Below are positions 25,405 through 35,456 of a stretch of 64,000 bases of DNA, one piece after another. Position 1 is the first letter of the stretch. Each line of letters opens with the position of its first letter. The stretch comes from Budorcas taxicolor (lineage: Eukaryota; Chordata; Mammalia; Artiodactyla; Bovidae). Location: positions 67,640,001 through 67,704,000 of the forward strand of contig NC_068926.1 of NCBI RefSeq assembly GCF_023091745.1, in the 5' to 3' direction. The position numbers and the translations under genes were made by a program. The notes below the pieces were generated by a model. It saw nothing but the letters and a program-made list of their open reading frames with translations, was not told the origin of the DNA and made no database searches.

Positions 25405-25407
25405 ATG

Positions 25408-25530
25408 CTTCAGGCCTAGCTCAAATGTCACCTCTGAGGAAACCTCCTGAACCACTGCCTTGACCCCTGGGGGGCAAAATGAGGCAAGGTCTTTTTCTGG
25501 TTTAGACCTTTACCATAGCGTTTCACATAT
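25408..25530 (+). repeat. L2 LINE fragment
   Basis: CTAGCTCAAATGTCACCTCT followed by GAGGAAACCTCCTGAACCAC is the L2 3' coding/UTR signature. Confidence 0.6.
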
Positions 25531-25915
25531 GGCGGATTAATAATTCACACATTTGTTGCATGCTCCACACTGGCAGCTACTGTAAGGCCAAGAATTCTGG
25601 CTATTATTCACGCATGCATTTCCAAGCTCAGGATCAGCTCTGGCACAAACTGGGTTACATGCTCATAAAATATTTTCAAAATGGCACTGCCCTAATTTAG
25701 AATGAAATTGGAAACTCTTTACGGGATAAAATAAATGTCCCCAAATATTATATCCACTTTTACTTCATAGAATTCTGGGAAAATATTTGGGATAAGAAAA
25801 AATATTTGATTCATAAAATAAAACCTTACTAGTCTGGATTAACTGGGAGGTCAGCCTTAATTAGCAATTTTCCAGAATTAGAAAATATCATGAAGACAGC
25901 TTTAAACTTTCAAAG

Positions 25916-26828
25916 TGAAAGTCGCTCAGTTATGTCCGACTCTTTGCAACCCCATGGACTATCAGTTCAGTTCAGTCGCTCAGCCGTGTCCGACTCTTTG
26001 CAACCTCATGAAGCACAGCATACCAGGCCTCCCTGTCCATCACCAACTCCTGGTGCCTACCCAAACTCATGTGCATTGAGTCGGTGATGCCATCCAACCA
26101 TCTCATCCTCTGTCGTCCCCTTCTCCTCCTGCCCTCAATCTTTCCCAGCATCAGGGTCTTTTCAAATGAGTCAGCTCTTCACATCAGATGGCCAAAGTAT
26201 TGGAGCTTCAGCTTCAACATCAGTCCTTCCAATGAACACCCAGGATTCATCTCCTTTAGGATGGACTAGCTGGATCTCCTTGCAGTCCAATGGAGTCTCA
26301 GGAGTCTTCTCCAACACCACTGTTCATAAGCATCAATTCTTCTGCGCTCAGCTTTCTTTATGGCCCAACTCTCACATCCATACATGACCACTGGAAAAAC
26401 CATAGCCTTGACTAGACGGACCTTTGTTAACAAAGTAATGTCTCTGCTTTTTAATATGCTATCTAGGTTGGTCATAACTTTCCTTCTAAGGGGTAAGCGT
26501 CTTTTAATTTCATGGCTGCAGTCACCATCTGCAGTGATTTTGGAGCCCCCCCAAATAAAGTCAGCCACTGTTTCCACGTCTATTTGCCATGAAGTGATGG
26601 GACCAGATACCATGATCTTAGTTTTCTGAATGCTGAGCTTTAAGCCAACTTTTTCACTCTCCTCTTTCACTTTCATCAAGAGGCTATAGAGTCCATGGAA
26701 TTCTCCTGGCCAGAACTCTGGAGTGGGTAGCCTTTCTCTTTTCCAGGGCATCTTCCCAACTCAGGGCTCGAACCAGGTCTCCCACACTGCAGGCAGACTC
26801 TTCACCATGTGAGCCACAAGAGAAGCCC
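25916..26828 (-). mobile_element. Bov-tA SINE split by a BovB insertion
   Basis: The SINE's two halves lie at 25916-25962 (AGTCGCTCAGTTATGTCCGA) and 26684-26828 (GAGTCCATGGAATTCTCCTG to GTGAGCCACAAGAGAAGCC). The whole is bounded by a perfect 13-bp duplication TAAACTTTCAAAG (25903-25915 and 26829-26841). Confidence 0.93.
25963..26683 (-). mobile_element. BovB LINE, 5'-truncated, inside a Bov-tA
   Basis: Reversed BovB from CAGTTCAGTTCAGTCGCTCA to CACTTTCATCAAGAGG. The minus frame includes GLKLSIQKTKIMVSGPITSW and VVMYGCESWAIKKAERRRID. CTAT at 25959-25962 and 26684-26687 is a likely short target duplication within the SINE. The C-terminal frame is broken (the frame 26751-26266 ends early). Confidence 0.92.
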
Positions 26829-27324
26829 TAAACTTTCAAAGGCTCACTGTAATTTAAAATAAGCCAATGATGAAGCAATGACCAGTGCATGGTTACTTGC
26901 TTAAAAGAACAGATATAAGTAGTTTAAATCAGTCTATCAAGTATCCGTTTCATCAGTTAAATATGTCCTAGTTGCAATCTTGCTTTTGCAATCCGCTTGT
27001 TTAAAAAGCTCTGGGTTTTTTCCCCCTCTTTCAGCAGAGATGGGGGATGGGAATCTCTTTGGGACTGAATTAATCATAAACGTTGGTTCATTGTTGATCC
27101 ATGAGCAGCCTGTTTTCACATATTTATTCAGTAATTTTTAATAAAATCATAAGTACTTATAAACCCACCAGCCCAAACAGCTAGAGAGCAATTTACAGCT
27201 AATCATCTGCTACCTCCCAAAGAGCCCATCCCCCCCCCACCCTCAGTCTGAGGCAAGTCCCACCCCCAAGCCCACGGCCATCACTCCATGCCTGTCCACT
27301 CCACACAAGTTTTACTGCCTCTAC

Positions 27325-28425
27325 CTATATTCCGCTGGATCATAGAAAAAGCAAGAGAATTCCAGAAAAACATTTACTTCTGCTTCAGTGACTACACTAA
27401 AGCCTTTGTGTGGATCACAACAAACTGTGGAAAATTCTTCAAGAGATGAGAATGCCACACCACCTTACCTGCCTCCTGAGAAATCTGTATGCAGGTCAAG
27501 AAGCAATAGTTAGAACCAGACATGGAACAACGGACTGGTTCCAAACTGGGAAAGGAGCAGGTCAAGGCTGTATATGGTCATCCTGCTTATTTAACTTATA
27601 TGCAGAGTACATCCGTGAAATGCCAGGCTGGATGAAGCACAAGCTGGACTCAAGATTGCAGGGAAAAATATCAATAACCTCAGATATGCAGATAACACCA
27701 CACCTATGGCAGAAAGTGAAGAGGAACTAAAAAGCCTCTTGATGAAAGTGAAAGAGGAGAGTGAAAAAACTCAACATTCAAAAAACGAAGATCATGGCAT
27801 CTGGTCCCATCACTTCATGGCAAATAGATGGGGAATAATGGAAACAGTGACAGACTTTATTTTCTTGGGTTCCAAAATCACTGCAGATGGCGACTGAAGC
27901 CATGAAATTAAAAGATGCTTGCTCCTTGGAAGAAAAGCTATGCCAAACCTAGACAGTGTATTAAAAAGCAGAGATATTACTTTGCTGACAAAGGTCCATC
28001 TAGTCAAAGCTATGGCTGTTTTTCTGGCAGTCATGTATGGATGTCAGAGCTGGACCATAAAGAAGGCTGAGCACCAAAGAAGTGATGCTTTTGAACTGTG
28101 GTGTTGGAGAAGACTCTTGAGAGTCCCTTGGACTGCAAGGAGATCCAACCAGTCTATCCTATAGGAAATCAGTCCTGAATATTCATTGGAAGGACTGATG
28201 CTAAATCTGAAACTCCAATACTCTGGCCACCTGACATGAAGAACTGACTCACTGGAAAAGACCCTGATGCTCAGAAAGACTGAAGGCACGAGGAGAAGGG
28301 GACGACAGAGGATGAGATGGTTGCATGGCATCACCAAGTTTGAGCAAGCTCTGGGAGTTGGTGATGGACAGGGAAGCCTGGCATGCTCACAAAGAGTCGG
28401 ACATGACTGAGCAACTGAATTGACT
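27325..28425 (+). mobile_element. BovB LINE, degraded 3' part
   Basis: Plus-strand BovB from TGGATCATAGAAAAAGCAAG to AGAGTCGGACATGACTGAGC. The protein is broken into frames 27410-27730, 27706-27897 and 27919-28164. At the palm motif the second aspartate codon is AAC (27694-27696), so YADD has become YADN. A stop also interrupts QSIL at about 28162. Clearly inactive and older-looking than the other copies. Confidence 0.92.
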
Positions 28426-28479
28426 GCTATATTCCTAAAAGCATATTTTGATTTCAGTTGCTTTAACTCTATCAATTAA

Positions 28480-28990
28480 GATGTCATGCTATAGTTAGTA
28501 TTTTGGGGACCTACTTTTTTGCATAATATGGGCTCCAATTTATTTAACTTATTTAATAAGAGGTTCACTATGACCCATCTCTTTTGTTTGCTGCCCAATA
28601 TTCCATTTGGGGACTAACTGCAGCACTATTTACTCATCCATTCTCTTACCGATGGCCTGTACTTCCAGAATTTTGCTATTGTTTGCAGTGTGACTCTGAC
28701 GATTCCCGTTCATGTACAAGATCCTCTCTTTGACGTTATACATATATTATATTATGTGCCTGGGTCAAAAGGTAAGCAACTACTTGGCTCAGAAAGTGAT
28801 GACAAACCATCTTCTGATGTGGTCATGCCAATCTACTTCCCCAAGCCACATATAAGATATCCTGTGGACCCACATCTCCTCCAGCACTTGGGACTGTCAG
28901 TCTTGTTAACATTTGTCCCTTGTTATCAGGCTAGAATCAACTAGAGGTATCAGCATTTATGAACTGGTGCACTCTAAATTAATCAGTGTT
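28480..28990 (-). repeat. Possible old L1 3' fragment
   Basis: TTTACTCATCCATTCTCTTA, CAGAATTTTGCTATTGTTTG and GTGCCTGGGTCAAAAGG resemble the reversed 3' region of old L1 elements. Confidence 0.4.
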
Positions 28991-29969
28991 TTGAAATAAG
29001 AAAATACATTTGATTATAAAAATAACTTTCACTATAGAAAATTCAGAAATATAGAAAAGCACCAAAAGAAAAAAATAGTAGCAGCTATAGTGTATCAAGA
29101 TTTCATATTCATTTACAGTAATGAAGGAATATTTACCCTATGACAAGGGCAGTCTACAACTGCAATTTATTTAAAGACCCTGAAGAAGACCAGACCAGAT
29201 CTCCCACTGAACATGGCCCTGCTAGTATTCTAACCTGTCAGCTTAGCACCCGCAAAGCGCCACTTCACTGTCCCAGGTGCCCAGGAAGCAGCAAGGCTCT
29301 AGCTAAATATCAGAATTAAAAACTGAAGATGTGCTTTGAAATTCATAACATCTCCCTTTTGGGAGGTTCATGTTCGGTACAGTGGTTTCAATCTACGCCT
29401 CTTTTGATCTGGGAGGAAGGGACTGGAAGTTCTTATTAAACACTTAATAAAAGCAGTTCTTTTATTTTAAATCCATTTTCAGAAACTCCTTTGTAGCAAT
29501 GTACTTCCTTTCAGCAGCAAGATGCCATTAAGGAGAACAAAAATGGTCTGCAGAATAACAAGGATATCATGGCCAGACTGTGGGTAACTGAATGAAGGTG
29601 TTCCCCCAGGCACGGAGACTCAGTTTCTAGGGGCACACTGTGTACTTTACATCCACTGGAAAAAGGGAATTGGTGAGCCAGCCCAGCATGAGCAGAGGGT
29701 CTGCTCACAGCACAGCTTCTGGTGACTAAATTTCAAATTCACCGATGTCCCACTCTGGGCCAGGCACTGTGTTAGTGAGAATTCAGAGAGAACACCACAC
29801 CTGCTCTCCATGGCATCACCATCTCCTTGGGAAGACACAACGCAGGTGACTATGGAACAAGGAAGAATGAAGTAAGTGTAATTGGTAGCGACCATGCAGA
29901 ATAGCAGAGACCTGAGTTAGATGTACAGGGCTCTAAAGGGAGATGAGACTACCTACAGGAAAAGTAGAA

Positions 29970-29997
29970 GGACAAACTTTTTGGCCAATCCAATATT
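29970..29997. repeat. Mariner-type terminal repeat scrap
   Basis: ACAAACTTTTTGGCCAATCC resembles the terminal repeat of the mariner family common in cattle (CGAACTTTTTGGCCAACCCA). The rest of the element is not visible. Confidence 0.4.
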
Positions 29998-29999
29998 TT

Positions 30000-31130
30000 T
30001 AGAACAGCGAAACCAATTTATATTCCTAGGGCATGAGACTGTCCACTATATCCACAGCTTACAATATTTACTCACTTTATAGGTGAGAAATAATTTATCT
30101 GTCACTTGAAATGCTTTCTTGAAACTGTGAGGCAGAAACCAGTCTCACAAAAACTCCATTTTAGTAAATTCAAACCATGCCAACAAACTATTCGATTTTA
30201 ATATCATAATTAAGAACCTGAGTTTGAGGTCACAAAAGATGAACGAATTTCTAATAAGACTAGTTCAAAGCAACAGGAAAGACCCTCACTTCTGGGTGTT
30301 CAAACTGGGATTGAAGCTATTGAGGGCAGCCCCCCAGATTAATGCTGAGCATCAAGCCAGCCCACATCCTGGAGACCCCTGAGGATGCACCCTAATTTGT
30401 GAGCTTTCTGCCCCAGGCAGAGGGGAAAAGGTTAATGCAGGAAACAGAAGCAAGTCACAGTGTTTTCCTCTCTCCCTGCCATTGACAAACGGCTGACCTA
30501 CAACCTCAAAGTCATTTTTCTAAATCAAAAGGCACCAGGAAGCAAACTTAGTCACCCTCCAGTATCTTGTAAAAGAACTGCTCAGGCACAAGCGTTTGGA
30601 GTTAAACTATGGTGTCCAACAAGGGGGTGCTGGGAAGTCAAAGGGTAATCCTCTCCTTCTCAGGATGAATTTCAACCTAGGTCCAGGAAAACTGAGATCA
30701 AGAGAAGGCTGTATGTTTGCACAGGCTGAGTCCTCTCAGTGGCTGGTGTGGACTGTGATGTCCTGGCTGCGGCAAGGGCGGTGCACACAGAAACCACCTC
30801 TGCACGCGTAGGGGTTCAGATGGCAGGTGCTGCACACCCAAGTCCCCTCATGATCTCATCTCAGTTCAAGCTCTGGAGTGTGGTCCTACAAGCTTGAAAA
30901 CCTCATGTTATAAATGTGCTCAAAGAATCTTGGCCTCATGGAGCTCACTTCCACCAACCAAGGTCATAGAGTTGTACAAATCAGAATGCCAGTTTGTTAT
31001 GTACACTTTATATCTGCAAGTAGATGTCATGAGAAACCAAATGATAATCAGAAAGTCTGACAAAAAGCATCAGGGAGGCAGCATCACCTGAGAGGTCTCT
31101 CCACTGAGGGTCACTGCAGACCCTGTGCAT
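30000..31130. other. Intronic sequence, nothing recognised
   Basis: Unique-looking sequence. Small open frames at 30460-30648, 30596-30811 and 30894-31091 have no family features. Confidence 0.4.
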
Positions 31131-31134
31131 CCTA

Positions 31135-31455
31135 CCTGCAGTGGCCTTCATCTAGTTTATTTCTCGTCATCCTTCCGCGCTCAGCTCAAACACACCTTCC
31201 TCAAGACCGCGCCCCCACCCCCCACCCCCCGCAACTCCCAGTGTGGGTTTCCCCACTGCTTACACATTTTCACTACCCCCTGCACTTTTGTTTAAGTGCT
31301 TACAGCAATTTTCATTAAAAGACCATATCTGCTCTATTTTTTTTTTTTTTTTTTCATTTCCCCTCAGAGCAGGAGCTATGCCTGCCACCTTGACCACTCT
31401 GCCGGATCTCCAGTGGATGCAGCATGTAGTAGGCACTCAAATAAGTGTGGAAGGG
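31135..31455 (+). repeat. L2 LINE 3' end relic with poly-T run
   Basis: AGCTCAAACACACCTTCCTC, then a T run at about 31337-31354, GAGCAGGAGCTATGCCTGCC and TGTAGTAGGCACTCAAATAA follow L2 3'-end order. Confidence 0.55.
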
Positions 31456-31459
31456 TGGG

Positions 31460-33123
31460 GAGGAGGAGTGCATAATGACTGCCTGTCCACTATGATGAGA
31501 ACAGCCTTCCGGTGGGACCTGGAGTCCTTTTGCCAAGATTCTCTCTCCCTTTGCACAAGATCAGAAATGGGCACGGCTGAAGTCTGCCCTACTTATGGTC
31601 CCTTTCCTGTGTTTCTACTGCTGACCAGCCCTTCCCCCCTCATACTTGCTTTGGATAGGCAATACCTTTGACTGGGTTACAGGTTAATCAGATTGGTCTA
31701 AGCACCTTTCTGTCTGCTAAAGCAGCTCTGTGTACCCTGGTCTAATCTATTTTACGGTCATTTATAGTTGAATCTCGGGGAGTAGCCTTACATCCAAGTT
31801 TGAGGGGTTCCCACTCTGTGAAGCCGCTGTGGTCGCCACCCCACATGCCAGCGTTAAGGACAAGGATGCTCCAAGATGCTCGGCCGCCGGGGAAGAAACA
31901 GAGCAGCAGGGAGCACATATGGCTGATGCCTGCTCATGCTTCCCACACACAGAAGCTAGAGATGACATTCTTACATGCTTCGGCTATTGTCTCAAGTATG
32001 ATATTAATTTTGATAATTGAAAACAGAACCAGTACTGGCCTGGGAGTATGGCTGAGATTGAGATCGTTTTGATCCCAGCTCTGACACCAACTCGCTGTCA
32101 GCAAATCCCATTCCATGCCGGCTTCCGTAAATGAGTTGGCCTTGATGACCAGCAGGGCCCCTTCCGGCCTTGACAGTCCATTTTCCAATGGTTACTTTCT
32201 GTCTAAGAGCTCATCTCAGACTTGATAAACACCCAAAGACCAACCCAGCTGCTGGCAATGACTACCATACACTCGGGAGTCTGAGTTAAGCACCTATCTC
32301 TAAAGAAATCACTGCCACATCTTAGGATTTTCATGATTACAAATGAAATCATTCAAGAGAAAAGCAGATGTCCCTGGGACCCGACACCAGCTCACACAGC
32401 AGATTCTCTAACACAGATCTTTTCAACATTTGTTAATCACAGAACGGAGGACTGAGACGTCTGGGAAATCTGCCTATGACCCAACTCTCAGGGACTCTCT
32501 TCCTTCCATCTTCCCAGAAACAGGGTCCTTGTGGAAATTACTTTCTATATATAAAATATACTATATATATATATATTTCTATATACAAAATAGTCAATTA
32601 TGATTAAACATTTCCACGAGTATATAACTTCTACAATATTTGCAAAAAACAGCACTTTTCTTCCCTATCCTTGATATTGGAAGTTCAGTTTCTTCACCTC
32701 AGCCCCCCAACACACAGATCCTGTCACTAGTGATAAATTCTCAAACAGGCATTCAGTTGTAGTACAAACTCATTATGAATCTGTTTATAACCCAAAAAGC
32801 ATCTCAATTTTAATTAGCTAATATGTTAAATTCAAAGTCATGTTTATGTTTAAACATTCTACAAACCCATCTTAGAAAATGGGCATGTCTGATGAGGCCC
32901 TTCCCTGTCTGAAAAGAAAAGACTGAAAAGAATAAAGACATTCTTTCTGCTAAGGGGTTTGTACTCCAGAGACACATATTTGCTTCTGCTGCAGCAACTG
33001 TGAATAGACTGAGCACAAGTGTGTGAATTTCAGAAGATTTCTTCAAGTAGGATGTTTATAAAAGAAGAAACAAACGAAAACCCTGGTATCTGAAGGCAGG
33101 CCCAGGAGCACCGCACTCCTTAC
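31460..33123. other. Intronic sequence next to the last visible exon
   Basis: Contains a (TA)n-rich stretch at about 32545-32590 and no nameable mobile element. Open frames near 31762-32188 have no family features. Confidence 0.45.
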
Positions 33124-33289
33124 CTCGAGTAGTAGGACTCCACGCCCAGGGCCTCCCGCACGCTGGCAATGTGCTGCTCCAGGGCCGAGCTCGTGGCTGT
33201 TGGAAGGGCTGTGCTGCTGCCCGTCTGGAGGTCACTGGAGTTTTCCACTGTGTTGTCTCCCAGGTAGTGTTCATGAAACTTCAGAATTC
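33124..33289 (-). CDS. TTC28: TTC28 exon (166 bp), early CHAT region
   Basis: The acceptor is ctgtcttatttcag|GAATTC and the donor is TACTCGAG|gtaagg. It encodes two bases that complete Gly, 54 codons, and two trailing bases. The product starts ILKFHEHYLGDNTVENSSDL, has a Ser/Thr-rich stretch (SSTALPTATSS), and ends ALEQHIASVREALGVESYYS. The join GAG-ILKFHEHY is in frame. The Ser/Thr-rich piece is probably a flexible insert inside the CHAT region. This is the last exon I can identify in the window; the following exon was not found in 1-33123. Confidence 0.92.
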
Positions 33290-35237
33290 CTGAAATAAGA
33301 CAGGCACAGCCAATGTTATACCTGCCTGGGGTATAAGGGGAAGGGAAGGTGGAGGGCAGGGGGCAACAAGGTCAAAGCTATGTGACCAAGAGGTCAAAGA
33401 CGACGAGCATGCTGTCCTCCAAACCATGGGAAGAAATCCTAAAATCCTAGGTCTTTCAGAATTCTGGTCAGTACCATTTTTACAATTTTCACTGTCAGGT
33501 GCATGAAAACAGGGAATTCAAGACAGGGCTTTTGCTTTTGATGATATATATTCAGAAGCTCCGGGGCTGATGACTAGTTCACATCAGTTCACATATTTTA
33601 AAATAGATGCATCTCAGAAGCAGCAACCAGGGAAAGTTCCCTTTGAGAAATGGTGCGTGAGCATGCCAAAGGTATATTCTTCCCAGGAGATGCACTCCTG
33701 ACAAAAACTGTAACTAGCCAAATATAGACCTTTCGTTTCACAAAAGCAAAGCAAAATAAATACACAGCATTAAGGCCAGATAAAAACATTTTAAACCATC
33801 TTTAAGTAAGACCAACTGGTCAATGGTCATTAATGGATTAAAGGAGCAAAAAACGATGGCTGTATGAAACCAAGGCAGTCTGCAGTGATTTTCTGGCAAT
33901 AAACAGAGGACATATTCTCAAATGGTAATGAGGTGTGTCAGCCCTAGAAAATGCTGGTCCTCTCTGATTGGATTAAAGCCCCAGTGAAAGCTTCAGAGTC
34001 TAATTAAGAGCAAAGAGAAACAGAAAGAGAAACAATAGGAGCCTCATTATACATGACTCATTATTACAGGGATTTGGATATGCCACCTGTCAAATCATGT
34101 CCCCACAACATAACCACCACGGAGACAGAGAATGTGCTCGATGCCTCCATCATCAGCTGTATCCTCCTGAGTACCAGGGCCCTCCATGGGCTGGGATACA
34201 GAGATTCAGCCCACTGTGTCTGACACTCACCAAGTCACCACAGACATCACAACTCAAAACTGTTAGCATATAAAGGTCAGAGGCAAGAATGTTCTTTATG
34301 GGAAGCCTATGGAAATGTGGAATTAAGGGGGAAATTACAAAGAGTAATCCTGAAGCATGGAATGTATCGGCATTCTCAGAATGTAATTAGAACCCAAGAA
34401 ACACCTCAGAGCTGTCATCCAGCAATCATTTTTTAAATTAAAGGGACAGAGAGGTAATCAAGAAAAGCTTGTCAGTTCGCCTTGGCAGTTGAACGTTCTG
34501 AAATTGGCTTACAGATCCAAGAAGCTCATTCTTCAAGACTCCCAATTATAAGATCCACTTCCCCAGTCAATAAACTCTAATTGGATCTGGTGTGTCTCCA
34601 ACATGGTAAAACCATCAGCATTTTATTATGCAAAAAATATGGCCCTAACAGCTAATTAGTGGTTCTGTACTTAGTGAAGCTGTTAAAAGTCTGAACATTT
34701 AATCCTGATTTAATCAAAGGGGATTTTTATTTCTGAAACAGATTAACAAATGAACTGGTTAAAAATGGGTTTTGCTAAACTCAGACATTTCAAGCATGAG
34801 ACTTCATTGATAAACTGTGATAGAGTTGCCATCACCATTTCAGTCTCTTTAACTGGACCACAACAAAGGGTCACAATTATTAAATCATATCTAGAAAGAA
34901 CTCGTTAGGACTTACAGTTATCGCTTTATTAGCTAATGAACAACAGTTGCCTAAAAATAGGGCTGCTGGTGACATTAATCCTCCTGTTCTTAGTCTTCCT
35001 TGATAAATGCTTCCATATTCACCAGCAAGGAGCTCTGATTTCTTGGGGGAATGAAAAAGCTGGGCTGTCTTATTAATTGAATGCCCCACCACCAGCTACC
35101 CACTGAGGCTGAGGTTTCACTGAAAGCCAACATTAGCTCCTGGATCTGATCTATGGTAACGCATCTCTCCCACCTCTGTTCATTAGACTTTCAGTCTGCT
35201 GTCTTAATTGCCCTGTTCCCAAGGAAAGAGGTCTTAC
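33290..35237 (-). other. TTC28: TTC28 intron, 1948 bp, possibly conserved noncoding
   Basis: The intron is bounded by gtaagac and ttatttcag. From about 33800 to 35150 it is free of recognisable repeats and contains several homeodomain-type TAATTA or TTAATT cores. See the findings for the enhancer hypothesis. Confidence 0.8.
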
Positions 35238-35456
35238 CTGCCCCAGGAGCAAGCAGCCAGCTGTACAGGTAGCCCGCCGCCAGGGAGTAGTAAAGCACGA
35301 GTCCCCTCTGGCCGTTAACCATCTCTAAGATCTGATCGATAGTGACCGGGGAGTAGGGGTCAGAGTCCTGCTGCCCTGTTTGCCGTTCCACCAGGAGATC
35401 TGCAAACGCCCTTGTCCGTCCTCTTTCTGCCACAGCCAGAGCTTCATCATGATGGC
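35238..35456 (-). CDS. TTC28: TTC28 exon (219 bp), TPR-to-CHAT linker and start of CHAT
   Basis: It encodes 72 full codons bounded by acceptor ctttgtctcctag|GCCATC and donor GGGGCAG|gtaagac. The product begins HHDEALAVAERGRTRAFADL, followed by a polar linker (TGQQDSDPYSP), then LEMVNGQRGLVLYYSLAAGY and LYSWLLAPGAG. The AERGR...FADLL segment followed by a VLYYS strand is how TPR-CHAT proteins usually enter the CHAT domain (Pfam CHAT, caspase-like fold). The His/Cys region of that fold would lie in later exons outside this window. The exon is symmetric (enters and leaves in the same phase), so skipping it would keep the frame. A CpG cluster lies just upstream at 35480-35710. Confidence 0.93.

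Noticed and set aside
1..33123. A further TTC28 exon after 33124
   Set aside because: I looked for a minus-strand frame with suitable phase and splice sites and did not find a convincing one; a short exon could still be missed.
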